A DNA stretch of 64,000 bases, taken from the NCBI GenBank assembly GCA_947846985.1, contig CANTUZ010000014.1, positions 8,177,738-8,241,737 of the forward strand, written 5' to 3'. The notes under the pieces are model-generated. The model saw nothing but the letters and a program-made list of their open reading frames with translations. It was not told the DNA's origin and searched no databases. Source of the stretch: Fratercula arctica (lineage: Eukaryota; Chordata; Aves; Charadriiformes; Alcidae). Position numbers and translations under genes: made by a program. Of the stretch, positions 50,305 to 62,000 are shown in pieces; the first letter of the stretch is position 1, and the number at the start of each line of letters is the position of its first letter.

Positions 50305-53300
50305 TCAATCCGGTTTTTTCCCGAGGCGTTGGAAGACGCTGACGGTGCCGGCACTGTCCATCTGCGCTCCGGCACTCTCGCTGGTGCTGCTCACCTTCCC
50401 GCATCCCCAGGTCCTTTTGATGGTCACCCGGAATTCCCGTTCCGTTTTATCCTTGCTGCTGGTGACGACGCTATCCTGGGCTTCTCCCGATACCGTTTGG
50501 GAAGCCGTCGGAGCCGGTTTACGGATCCCGGCGACGTTCCTGGCACCGGCGAGGGGTTTTTTGGCTTCCGACCCGATGATTTTCTTTTCCGCCGTCCCTT
50601 CCGATTCCGCGTTTTCCTTCCGGAAAGGTTTGACGAGTTTTTTTAGGACGCCGGCGTATTGGAGGACGGAAGAGTCGTCGTCGTCGTCGCTCTCGGGGGC
50701 TTCGTCCCCGTCGGGCCCCAAAGCGTCACCCAGTCGGCTGAAGACCCCCCTGGGCTGGGAAACGAGGAAAAAGAGGGGTGGGGTGGGGGGGGTGAGCACC
50801 CTCCTTTTCCCTCCGCTTCCCAAATTCCATCCCCGTGACGGAGACGAGACGCATTTTGGGGATGTAACGATGCGGAACACCGCCCCAAATTAAGGACGAG
50901 GCCACAAAACACTCCATAAAATCCGATTCTCTCTTCTTTTTCTTCTTATTTTTCTTTCGTTCCCCTCCCCACCCCCCCTGGAATTCCACACGGAGGGATT
51001 TTTACTTCCCAAGGAGGGAAAAAAAACCCATCCCGGATCCCCCACTAAAAGGGGTGGGAATAAAAGCGCAGACGGGAATCGAGGACCCGCTGGCTCCAAC
51101 CTGCCTTTCCCCGCTGTTTCCCACCCCGTTTTTCCACTTATTTCACGGTTCCTTCACGCCCTTTTCCGGGGCGAATCCCGGAAAAATCTTTTGGGGGAGA
51201 AGGGGACGGTGGGATCTCCGCGTGGATACAGGCGAAAATCCCGCGTTCCTCTCACCTTCCCTCCCGCCGCGGCGTCCGCTTTGGCTTCGGCTCCCAGCCG
51301 GTCAAAGACGGACGTTCTCTGCAGACCTGCGAAAGAAAACATGGGGGGGGGGGTTGGGTTTTTTTGGGAATTCTCCCCGCAATTTTGGGAATTCTCCCCG
51401 CCGGGTCAGCTGGCGGCGTCTCAGCCCCATCCTATAATGGTGGGGGGAAATAAAACCCGCTCCACGGAAGCGTGAAGCCCGGAATTTTCCGGCACTTTGG
51501 AATAACAAGATTTCCTCTCATCCCAAAAGACTTTTGGGATGGGAAAAGCCTGGCGGGAAATTCCTAACGACCAGGACTAAATTGGGAGAGGAAAATGGAA
51601 GATCCCAAACCTTTGGCCGCCTGCTGCTCCAGGATTTTCTTCGTCCTCGGCGTGGTGCCCTTGGGCATGTGGATGATGTATTTCCCTTCCATTTCCGCCG
51701 TCACCCGCCGCCGTTTTCCCGGGACGGCGGGATTTTCCTCCGTCCCGCCGCAGAAACCTGGGAAGAGGAAGGAAGAAGGGTCGGGAAGGGCCAGGAAACC
51801 ATCCCGTTTCTCCACGGGAAATCCCCCCTCTCCCAGTTTTAATGCCGCTTTCCGCCCAGAGGGCGGGGAAAATTTGGGGGCGGGGGGGGGCAAAAAGCAC
51901 CGGTTTTCCGGCGCCTTCCCTACCTGCCTTGGCGGTGGCCGGATTGTTGGAGACGGTGACGGAGATTTTGGAAGCGGGGGGCCGTTGGCGGAGGAGCGGG
52001 GGGGCGGCGGGAGGCGAGTCGCGGCTCAAGCTGTTGGCGATCATGCGGCTGGCGGCTGGAAGGGGAAGGAACGCGGCGAGGTTTGAAATCCGGCGGGATT
52101 TCGGCGACAAAAATCCGGGGATTCGGCTAAATTAAAGAGCGGATCCTTCCCAGCCCCTTTTTTCCGAGCGGATTTAACACTCGGAATGGGGGCGAGGGGG
52201 GATTTCGTCTCCCCGGAACCTTTGCTCTCACTGCTGGTGGCGTCGCGGCGAGGTTTGAAACCTGACGGGATTTCGGCGACAAAAATCTGGGGATTTGGCC
52301 AAATTAAAGAGCCGGATCCATCCCGGGAAGGCAGGCGGGGGTTCAGCCCTTCGTTTCCGAACGGATTTAACGCTCGGAATTAAACTGCGTCTCCCTGAAA
52401 CCTCCCACTTTGCTCTCACCGCTGGCGGCGTCGCGGCGAGGTTTGAAACCTGGCGGGATTTCGGTGATGAGAATCCATGGATTCGGCTAAATTAAAGAGC
52501 GGATCCTTCCCAGCCCGTCTTTTCCCAGCAGATTTAACGCTTGGAATGGGGGCGAGGGGGGATTTTGTCTCCCTGGAACCTTTGCGCTCACTGCTGGCGG
52601 CGTCGCGGCGAGGTTTGGAACCCGATAGGATTTCGGCGACAAAAATCCGGGGATTCGGCTAAATTAAAGAGCGGATCCTTCCCAGCCCCTTTTTTCCGAG
52701 CGGATTTAACACTCGGAATGGGGGCGAGGGGGGATTTCGTCTCCCCCCAGAACCTTTGCGCTCACTGCTGGCGGTGTCGCGGCGAGGTTTGGAACCCGGT
52801 GGGATTTTGGTGACAAAAATCCAGGGATTCGGCTAAATTAAAGAGCCGGATCCTTCCCAGGAAGGCAGGAAAGGCAGGCGGGGGTTCAGCCCTTCGTTTC
52901 CGAACGGATTTAACGCTCGGAATTAAACTGCGTCTCCCCGAAACCTCCCGCTTTGCTCTCACCGCTGGTGGCGTCGCGGCGAGGTTTGAAACCTGGCGGG
53001 ATTTCCGTGATGAGAATCCGGGGATTCGGCTAAATTAAAGAGCCGGATCCTTCCCAGCCCGTCGTTTCCCAGGAGATTTAACGCTTGGAATGGGGGCGAG
53101 GGGGGATTTCGTCTCCCCAGAACCTTTGCGCTCACTGCTGGCGGCGTCGCGGCGACGTTTGGAACCCGATGGGATTTCGGCGACAAAAATCCGGGGATTC
53201 GGCTAAATTAAAGAGCCGGATCCTTCCTTCCCAGCCCCTTTTTTTCTGAACGGATTTAACACTTGGAATTTAAATTCCGTCTCCCCGAAACCTTTGCTCT

Positions 53301-54518
53301 CACCGCTGGCGGCGTCGCGGCGGGGTTTGAAACCCGGCGGGATTTCGGTGATGAGAATCCGGGGATTCGGCTAAATTAAAGAGCCGGATCCTTCCTTCCC
53401 AGCCCCTTTTTTTCTGAACGGATTTAACACTCGGAATTTCAATTCCGTCTCCCCGGAATCTTTGCGCTCACCGCTGGCAGCGTTGCGGCGCGGCTCGGCT
53501 TGAAGGCCGGGGGAGCCGGGGTAGAGCGATTCCGTGGCCGCTTTGCACATCTCCTGAAGGAGAAAAAAAAAAAAAATACCGGGAAGAGGGTTTTTTTGTT
53601 TCGGTTTTGTTTTGTTTTTTCCCCGTTTGGAAGCGAAGGAGGAAAAAATTCCGCCGGCGCGGTTTTTCCGTACCTGCCGGTAGACGATTTTGGCGTGTTT
53701 GAGGATGGCGATGATGTCACCCACCACCGTGATGCCCAGCTCGTTCATGAGCTCCTTGGTGAGATCCAGCAACATGTTCTTCTGGATCCTGCGAGGAGAA
53801 AAAAAAGCCGGATTTAACCAGGTCTCCCCCCTCGTTAACGAGCTCTCGTTAATTAAGGCGCAGCGCTCGGACACCCCCGGCCTGCTGGCAACGGCGCCGC
53901 GACTCAAAAAGAAGCGGAGAATAAAAAACAGAAGCAGAGAATAAAAAGCGCAGTATTCCACGCAAATGAATAATAATTAACGGAATTAATTAAGGAGGGG
54001 GATAACGGCTTCATTCCTTCCTTCGGCCTCACTGGGGGGGGGGGATTTTGGGGGGTTTATTCCCCCCCCCCCCCACCCCGAAAAGGCGGCGCCTCACCTG
54101 TTATCCACAAACATGACGGCGTAGTTGACGGCGGGGCCTGGGGGAATTCCAGCTTCCTTGAAAAACTGAATCCATTCGGATGTCGCTGGGAAAAAAACAA
54201 ACAAACAAACAAAAAAAAAAAAAACAAAAAGCCGGGAAAAAGGAGAAATTAAGCAGAAAAAAAAAAAGGGGGGCGGGGGGGGGGGGTGGGAAAGGAGGAA
54301 AGGGCCTGGGTTTGGGCAGGCGGTGGCCCCCGGAGGTTCATTCCGGGCGTTCCCAGCTGTCGCGGCGGGATTAACGGGAACAGGGAGGCAAAGTCTGGGG
54401 ATGGCAGGGTGGGGGGAGGGGGGAGGGCTGAGGAGAGGGGGGTTTTGGGGGGGTTTTGAGGAATTTCGGGGGGTTTTGGGGGGCGGGAATGGGCCTTACC
54501 CATGGTGACGGACACCAT
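50305..54518 (-). CDS. C19orf47: C19orf47 homologue, SAM-like domain nuclear protein
   Basis: Poorly characterised vertebrate protein. Eight coding exons: 54518-54500, 54185-54098, 53788-53674, 53553-53472, 52055-51924, 51757-51611, 51326-51256 and 50754-50305 (TGA). They total 1104 bases, 367 residues, with consistent phases and no frame fault. The start MVSVTMATSEWIQFFKEAG and the following MLLDLTKELMNELGITVVGD form the SAM-like domain known for this family. Later blocks are SRMIANSLSRDSPP, KISVTVSN, KRRRVTAEMEGKY (a likely basic nuclear signal), MPKGTTPRTKKILEQQAAKG, RTSVFDRLGAEAKAD, GVFSRLG, an acidic DDDDDSSVLQYAGVLKKL and a terminal VSVFQRLGKK. The repeated (V/T)F.RLG element appears three times. 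Function is unknown; AKT2 and PLD3 flank it as in human. Confidence 0.93.
52140..53460 (-). repeat. tandem array carrying decoy splice donors, C19orf47 intron 4
   Basis: Seven tandem units of 168-197 bases in the intron after exon 53553-53472. Each contains a near copy of the last bases of that exon plus its donor (minus strand GCCGCCAGC then GTGAG). Donor GT positions (plus coordinates): 52230, 52418, 52590, 52764, 52961, 53134 and 53302; the real donor is 53470-53471. Confidence 0.88.
53789..54097 (-). other. C19orf47 intron 2, no repeat or gene seen
   Basis: A/T-richer single-copy intron of about 309 bases between exons 54185-54098 and 53788-53674. Nothing further is recognised. Confidence 0.6.
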
Positions 54519-54589
54519 GGCGGAGGAGGTGGAGGACGGCGGGTCAGGCGGCGGCGCCGGGAGCAGCCTGGGGGGCAGAGAGTGGGTGC

Positions 54590-57350
54590 TGCTGCCCCCC
54601 ATCCCGGCCTGCCCCACAGCCCCTCCTGCCCCACAGCCCTCCTTGTCCCCTCCTCCTGCCCCACAGCCCCTCCTGCCCCACGGCCCCTCCTGCCCCACGG
54701 CCCCCCTTGCCCCCTCCTCCTGCCCCACAGCCCCTCCTGCCCCACGGCCCCCCTTGTCCCCTCCTCCTGCCCCACAGCCCCCCCTGCCCCACGGCCCCCC
54801 CTTGTCCCCTCCTCCTGCCCCACAGCCCCTCCTGCCCCACGGCCCCCCCTGCCCCCTCCTCCTGCCCCACAGCCCCTCCTGCCCCACAGCCCCCCTTGCC
54901 CCCTCCTCCTGCCCCACAGCCCCCCCTGCCCCACGGCCCCCCCTTGTCCCCTCCTCCTGCCCCACAGCCCCTCCTGCCCCACAGCCCCCCTTGTCCCCTC
55001 CTCCTGCCCCACAGCCCCTCCTGCCCCACAGCCCCCCTTGTCCCCTCCTCCTGCCCCACAGCCCCTCCTGCCCCACGGCCCCCCTGTCCCCTCCTCCTGC
55101 CCCACAGCCCCTCCTGCCCCACAGCCCCCCCCACAGCCCTTCCTCACCCCCTCCCTGTCCCCTCCTCCTGCCCCACAGCCCCTCCTGCCCCACGGCCCCC
55201 CTTGTCCCCTCCTCCTGCCCCACAGCCCCTCCTGCCCCCCTCCTCCTGCCCCACAGCCCCTCCTGCCCCACGGCCCCCCTTGTCCCCTCCTCCTGCCCCA
55301 CAGCCCCTCCTGCCCCACAGCCCCCCCACAGCCCTTCCTCACCCCCTCCCTGTCCCCTCCTCCTGCCCCACAGCCCCTCCTGCCCCACAGCCCTTTCTCT
55401 GCCCCCTACTCCTGCCCCACAGCCCCTCCTGCCCCACGGCCCCCCTTGTTCCCTCCTCCTGCCCCACAGCCCTTCCTCTGCCCCCTACTCCTGCCCCACA
55501 GCCCCTCCTGCCCCACGGCCCCCCTTGTTCCCTCCTCCTGCCCCACAGCCCTTCCTCTGCCCCCTACTCCTGCCCCACAGCCCTTCCTCACCCCCTCCTC
55601 CTGCCCCACAGCCCCTCCTCCTGCCCCACCTCCCCCCTCTACCCCCTCCTCCTGCCCCACAACCCCTGCCGACCCCTCCCCCTGCCCCACAACCCGCCTT
55701 GTCCCCTCCTCCTGCCCCACAGCCCCTCCTGCCCCATAGCCCCCCTTGTCCCCTCCTCCTGCCCCACAGCCCCTTCCTGCCCTTCCTCCTGCCCCACAGC
55801 CCCTGCCAACCCCTCCACCTGCCCCACATGCCCCCTCCTCCTGCCCCACGTCCTCCCCTACCCCCTCCTCCTGCCCCACACCCCCTCTCCGCCCCCTTCT
55901 CCTGCCCCACAGCCCCCCTGTCCCCTCCTCCTGCCCCCATCCCCTCCTGCCCCACAGCCCCTCTCCAACCCCTCCTCCTGCCCCACAGCCCCCCCGTCCC
56001 CCGTCCTCTCCCCCTGCCCCACAGCCCCTCCTCACCCCCTCCCTGTCCCCTCCCCTTGTCCCAAACCCCCTCCTCCTGCCCCACAGCCCCCGCCGACCCC
56101 TCCACCTGCCCCACAGCCCTTCCCCACCCCCTCCTCCTGCCCCACAGCCCCCCCCGTCCCCCGTCCCCCCTCTGCCCCCTCCTCCTGCCCCACAGCCCCT
56201 CCTCACCCCCTCCCTGTCCCCTCCCCTTGTCCCAAGCCCCCTCCCCCTGCCCCACAGCCCCTCCCTGCCCCCTCCTCCTGCCCCAAGCCCCCTCCTCCTG
56301 CCCCACAGTCCCCCCCACAGCCCCTCCCTGTCCCCTCCCCTTGTCCCAAGCCCCCTCCTCCTGCCCCACAGCCCCCCCCCGTCCCCTCCACTTGCCCCAC
56401 AGCCCCCCCACCCCCTCCTCCTGCCCCACATCCCCCCTCTGCCCCCTCCCCCTGCCCCACAGCCCCTCCTCATCCCCTCCCTGTCCCCTCCCCTTGTCCC
56501 AAGCCCCCTCCTCCTGCCCCACAGTCCCCCCACAGGCCCTCCCTGTCCCCTCCACCTGCACCACAGTCCCTCCTCACCCCCTCCCCTTGTCCCACAGCCC
56601 CTCCTCACCCCCTCCCCCTGCCCCACAGCCCCTCCTCACCCCCTCCCTGTCCCCTCCCCTTGTCCCAAGCCCCCTCCTCCTGCCCCACAGCCCCCCCCCC
56701 GTCCCCCCGTCCCCTCCCCCTGCCCCACAGCCCTTCCTCACCCCCTCTCTGTCCCCTCCCCTTGTCCCAAGCCCCCTCCACCTGCCCCACAGAACCCCCA
56801 TCCCCTCCACCTGCCCCACAGCCCCTCCCCGCCCCCTCCTCCTGCCCCACAGCCCCCCCCTCCTGCCCCACAGCCCCCCCCGTCCCCCGTCCCCTCCCCC
56901 TGCCCCACAGCCCCTCCCCGCCCCCTCCTCCTGCCCCACAGCCCCCCCCTCCTGCCCCACAGCCCCCCCGTCCCCCGTCCCCTCCCCCTGCCCCACAGCC
57001 CCTCCCTGCCCCCTCCTCCTGCCCCACAGCCCCCCCCTCCTGCCCCACAGCCCCCCCCGTCCCCCATCCCCTCCACCTGCCCCACAGCCCCTCCCTGCCC
57101 CCTCCTCCTGCCCCAAGCCCCCTCCTCCTGCCCCACAGTCCCCCCACAGCCCCTCCCTGTCCCCTCCCCTTGTCCCAAGCCCCCTCCACCTGCCCCACAG
57201 CGCCCCCCCCCGTCCCCTCCACTTGCCCCACAGCCCCTCTCCGCCCCCTCCACCTGCCCCACAGCCCCCGTCCCCCGTCCCGTCCCGTCCCCTGCCCCTG
57301 CCCCTGCCCCTGCCCCTGCCCCTGCCCCTGCCCCACAGCCCCTCCCGGCC
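54590..57350. repeat. C-rich satellite in C19orf47 5' intron
   Basis: About 2.8 kb of CCCCTCCTCCTGCCCCACAG-type units lies between the first coding exon and the proposed promoter exon. It opens frames of over 1000 codons on the plus strand made only of Pro, Ser, Cys, Leu and Ala, with no relation to any protein. Confidence 0.92.
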
Positions 57351-57366
57351 CCCCCCACCCCCTCAC

Positions 57367-57600
57367 CTCTCCGCTCCCCATCCCGCCGCTGCCGCCGCCG
57401 CCGGGCCGGGCCCCACAGGAAACAACGGCCACAGAGCGCCGGAAGTGACCTCACCGCCCGGCCCAGCGCGCCGCCCCGGGGAGGGCGGGGGAGAGAGGAG
57501 GGAGGAGGGGGGGTCCGCTCTAGGCAGCGGCGGCGCGGGAGGGGCTGAAGGGCGGGGTGACCATAGAGCCCTGGAGGACCGAAGGGCGCCCCCTAGCGGC
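57367..57600 (-). promoter_or_regulatory. C19orf47 promoter and probable non-coding first exon
   Basis: On the minus strand, donor GGAGAG|GTGAGG at 57367/57366 ends a GC-rich exon. Upstream is CCGGAAGTG (57439-57447 on the plus strand), an ETS/GABP-type site, in CpG-dense sequence. Assigned to the C19orf47 homologue by position. Confidence 0.55.
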
Positions 57601-57689
57601 CGGCGCCGGGACCAACCGCCCCCGCGGACGCCGGTGTCTCCGGTACGGGGGCGGGGGGGGGGAGACACGGGGGGGGGGGACGCCGGGGC

Positions 57690-58690
57690 CCTAAACACGT
57701 CCCAGGCCCTAAACCCCGCCCGAACCAGGCCCTAAATACGTCCCGGGGAGAAAATTGGCTCCTAAAACGTCTCGCTGCCCCCAAAGCTGGGCCTAAACCC
57801 GGCCCCGGCCACTAAATTTGGGCCTAAAACACATCCCTGTCCCTAAGCCCAGCCCTAAACGTGTCGCTGGCCATTTATTTTGGCCTTAAATCTGTCCCTG
57901 TCCCTAAACCTGACCTTAAATACGTCCCTGGACATTTAATGTGGCCTTAAATTCGTCCCTGTCCCTAAACCTGGCCTTAAACGTGTCTCTGGGTGTTTAA
58001 ATTGGCATTAAATTCGTCCCTGTCCCTAAACCCGGCCCTAAACGTGTCTCTGGCCGTTTTATGTGGCTTTAAATATGTCCCTGTCCCTAAACCTGGCCTT
58101 AAACATGTCCCTGGGTGTTTAAATTGGCATTAAATTCGTCCCTGTCCCTAAACCTGGCCTTAAACGTGTCCCTGGGTGTTTAAATTGGCATTAAATTCGT
58201 CCCTGTCCCTAAACCTGGCCTTAAACGTGTCTCTGGGTGTTTAAATTGGCATTAAATTCGTCCCTGTCCCTAAACCCGGCCCTAAACGTGTCTCTGGCCG
58301 TTTTATGTGGCTTTAAATATGTCCCTGTCCCTAAACCTGGCCTTAAACATGTCCCTGGGTGTTTAAATTGGCATTAAATTCGTCCCTGTCCCTAAACCTG
58401 GCCTTAAACGTGTCCCTGGGTGTTTAAATTGGCATTAAATTCGTCCCTGTCCCTAAACCTGGCCTTAAACCTGTCCCTGGCCTTAAACTCGTCCCTAAAC
58501 GTGTCCCTGGCCATTTAATTTGGCGTTAAATCTGTCCCTGTCCCTAAATTCCCCCCCTAAACGTGTCCCTGCCTGTTTCATTCGCCCTTAAATACGTTTT
58601 ATTCGCCCTTAAATGCGTTTTATTCGCCCTTAAATGCGTTTCATTCGCCCTTAAATACGTTTCATTCGCCCTTAAATCCCCCCCTGGCCC
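57690..58690. repeat. 61-bp TTTAAA-type satellite between C19orf47 and PLD3
   Basis: About 15 units with CCTGGCCTTAAACGTGTCCC and GTTTAAATTGGCATTAAATT, less GC-rich than the other arrays. At the end (58565-58680) a 22-base unit TTTTATTCGCCCTTAAATGC takes over. Confidence 0.9.
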
Positions 58691-58819
58691 CAAACCCGTC
58701 CCTAAACTCACCCCTAAATGTGTCCCTGCCCCTCACCCCCCATCCCCCCCCCCTCCAAAATCCCCAAATTTGGGGGGGGGGGGCCCTCACCCCCCCCCCC
58801 CGCCCCCATTCCCAAAGAG

Positions 58820-59091
58820 GATGAGTCAATGGGGTGGGGGAAGGAAGGATCCGGCACTTCCCCTTCCCGCCCCACAGCACGTGAGCGCCCCGACGCCGTG
58901 GGGCAGACGGGGAAAGCTTCAGCCCCCCCCCTCCAAAACTGGGTTTTTAGGGGGGGTCGTCGCCTTCATCCGTACCCCAAAAATCCCCCCCCTGGAAGTG
59001 GGGGGGGTGTGTGTGTGGGGGGGAGTGACTCCAAGCCCGCCCGGGAATGTGGGGAGAAATCCGGTTCGTTGGGTTCCAGCGCGGCGTCGGG
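58820..59091 (+). promoter_or_regulatory. putative PLD3 promoter region
   Basis: TGAGTCA at 58822-58828 is an AP-1 consensus. CACGTGA at 58878-58884 is an E-box of the type in CLEAR elements of lysosomal genes, but the same bases could also be a splice donor (CAC|GTGAGC) of an untranslated exon. The PLD3 ATG follows at 59092. Confidence 0.4.
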
Positions 59092-62000
59092 ATGAAGCCC
59101 CACGGCACCTACCGGCAGGTACGGGCGCGGGCGGCACCCCCAGACCCCCAACTTGGGGGGCACGGAGCTCCCTGTCCTGTCCTGGCACCCCACAACCTCA
59201 AAGTGGGGCACCCCATAGTGTCCTGGCACCCCCCATCCCCAAAGTGGGGCGCCCCATAGCTCCCTGCCCCATCCCGGCACCCCCCAACCCCAAAGTGGGG
59301 CACCCCATAGCTCCCTGCCCCATCCCGGCACCCCCCAACCCCCAAGTGGGGCGCCCCATAGCTCCCTGCCCCATCCTGGCACCCCCCAACCCCAAAGTGG
59401 GGGGGCCCCATAGTGTCCTGGCACCCCCCAACCCCCAAGTGGGGCACCCCATAGCTCCCTGCCCCATCCTGGCACCCCACAATCCCGAAGTGGGGCACCC
59501 CATAGCTCCCTGCCCCATCCTGGCACCCTAAAATCCTAAAGTGGGGCGCCCCATAGCTCCCTGCCCCATCCCGGCACCCCCCAACCCCAAAGTGGGGCAC
59601 CCCATAGCTCCCTGCCCCATCCTGGCACCCCACAATCCCGAAGTGGGGCACCCCATAGCTCCCTGCCCCATCCTGGCACCCCACAATCCTGAAGTGGGGC
59701 ACCCCATAGCTCCCTGCCCTGCCCCAGCACCCCCCAACCCCAAAGTGGGGCACCCCATAGCTCCCACCCTGGCTCGGGGTGTCCCCGTCCCCCCCTTAAT
59801 TCCCTGCCCCCCTTCCCAGCTGGACCCACGGGAGGACCGTGTGGGGCAGCCCCACTGCTCCCCACTGAAGGTAACCCCCCCCCCCACCCCCGGGCCCTCC
59901 GCTGGTCCCGAATCCGGTGCCATCCCTTTGCCGGCTCCCCCCGTTGTTTGCGGGGGGGGGGGGGGGGGAGTGCTTTAAACCCCTTTAATTAATTTTCCGT
60001 AATTACAGGGCTCCGACCCCGCCTCTGCGGCCCAGCGCTCCGGCGGCGCCTTCCTCTCCACCCTCCTCCTCGCCCTCTTCGTCCTCCTCTTCCTCTTCTT
60101 CCTCAACCTCCGGCCGAGCTCGGCGTTCCGCGACGCCGCCGGATCCTGCGGCGACACGTGCCGGTACGGTGACGGTCGTAGGGGGGTGGTGTGGGGTGAT
60201 GCGGGGTGGCGACGCTCTCCCCACAGCCGTTTTTCTCCCCCAAGGATCGTCCTGGTGGAGAGCATCCCGGAAGGGATGATTTTCGGGAATGATTCCATCC
60301 GGAATCCCTCCACTTTTTTCACCTGGATGAACCTTTTGGGGAGCGTCACCCGCAGCCTGGACATCGCCTCCTTCTACTGGACCCTCACCAACGAGGACAC
60401 GGGGACGCACGAACCCTCCGCTTCCCAGGTCCGGCACCATCCGGCACCATCCGGCACACGCCATTCCCATTCCGCCGCTTGAACCCGGCGCCGGACGCTC
60501 TTTTCCCCCTCCCCCTCCGTCTCCTCATTTTTAACCATTTCTCCTTTTTTTTTTGGGGAATTTCTGGCCTCAAACTGCGGACGTGCGAACCCTCCGCTTC
60601 CCAGGTCCGGCGCCATTCCGGCACCATCCGGCACCATCCGGCACACGCCATTCCCATTCCGCCGCTTGAACCCGGCGCCGGACGCTCTTTTCCCCCTCCC
60701 CCTCCGTCTCCTCATTTTTAACCATTTCTCCTTTTTTTTTTGGGGAATTTCTGGCCTCAAACTGCGGACGTGCGAACCCTCCGCTTCCCAGGTCCGGCGC
60801 CATTCCGGCACCATCCGGCACCATCCGGCACACGCCATTCCCATTCTGCCACTTGAACCCAGCGCCGGGCTCTATTTTCTCCTTTTCTCCTCATTTTTAA
60901 CCATTTCTGCTTTTTTGGAGGGGAAGTTTCTGCCCTCAAACCACGGACGCGTGAACCCTCCGCTTCCCAGGTCCGGTGCCATGCCGGTGCCATTCCGGCA
61001 CCATCCGGCACATGGCTCCCATTCCACCTCTTGAACCCAGCGCCGGGCTCTATTTTCTCCTTTTCTCCTCATTTTTAACCATTTCTGCTTTTTTTTTTTT
61101 CTCCGGAATTTCCGGCCTCAACCCCCTCCGCCGCCGCCGCCGCCGCTCCAGGGCGAGCGTATCCTGCAGGAACTCCTCGGCTTATCCCGGCGCGGCGTCG
61201 CCGTCCGCGTCGCCGTCAGCCGCCCCTCGGCCAAATCCCCGTGGAACGATCTCCGGGCGCTGGAGCAGAGCGGTGAGTGATGGCCAAAAAAATAACCCAA
61301 AATAGGGTTTTTTTGGGGGTATTTTTGGGGTTTTTTGGGGGGGGACACGCCCAGTTTGTCCCCCGCAGGGGCGGCGGTGCGCGCCGTGGACATGCCGCAG
61401 CTCACCGGCGGCGTGCTGCACACCAAATTCTGGCTCGTCGACGGCACCCACCTCTACGTCGGCAGCGCCAACATGGACTGGAGGTCCTTGACCCAGGTGA
61501 GCGGCGCCGCCGCGGCCAACCGGCGCCAGGGTTGTCCCAAAACCAAACCAAACCCCGGATAGCCGGGATTCGGAGGCGTGGGAGAAGGACGCCGGCGCTG
61601 CCCGGCCACGTGACGGTGCCGCCGCCGCGCCGCAGGTGAAGGAGCTCGGCGTCGCCGTCTACAACTGCAGCTGCTTGGCCGGAGATTTAAGGAAAATTTT
61701 CGAAGCTTATTGGGCTCTGGGCGTTCCCGGCGCTTCCATCCCGGTGCCGTGGCCGGAAAATTATTCCACCGCCTTCAACATGGAGACGCCGTTGGAATTG
61801 AAACTCAACGACACCGACGCCGCCGTCTACTTCTCGGTACGGCCCCGAATCCCCGCCCCGTTGGCCCCCGCCGTTGGCGTTCCGGGTGCGCCGAGGGGCG
61901 GCGGCGGCGCCGGCGTTTATTGCTCCCTCTCCGGTGATTCCGGCAGAGCTCCCCGCCGCCCCTCTGCGCCGAGGGTCGCACCCAGGACCTGGGCGCCCTC

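Noticed and set aside
52140..53460. Seven duplicated copies of a C19orf47 coding exon
   Set aside because: Only the last bases of the exon and the donor are repeated; none of the units has an acceptor and the full 82-base exon.
54502..57735. Open frame of over 1000 codons on the plus strand, rich in Pro, Ser, Cys and Leu
   Set aside because: It is the C-rich satellite in the 5' intron of the C19orf47 homologue; overlapping frames are equally open, composition is that of the repeat unit, and no domain is present.
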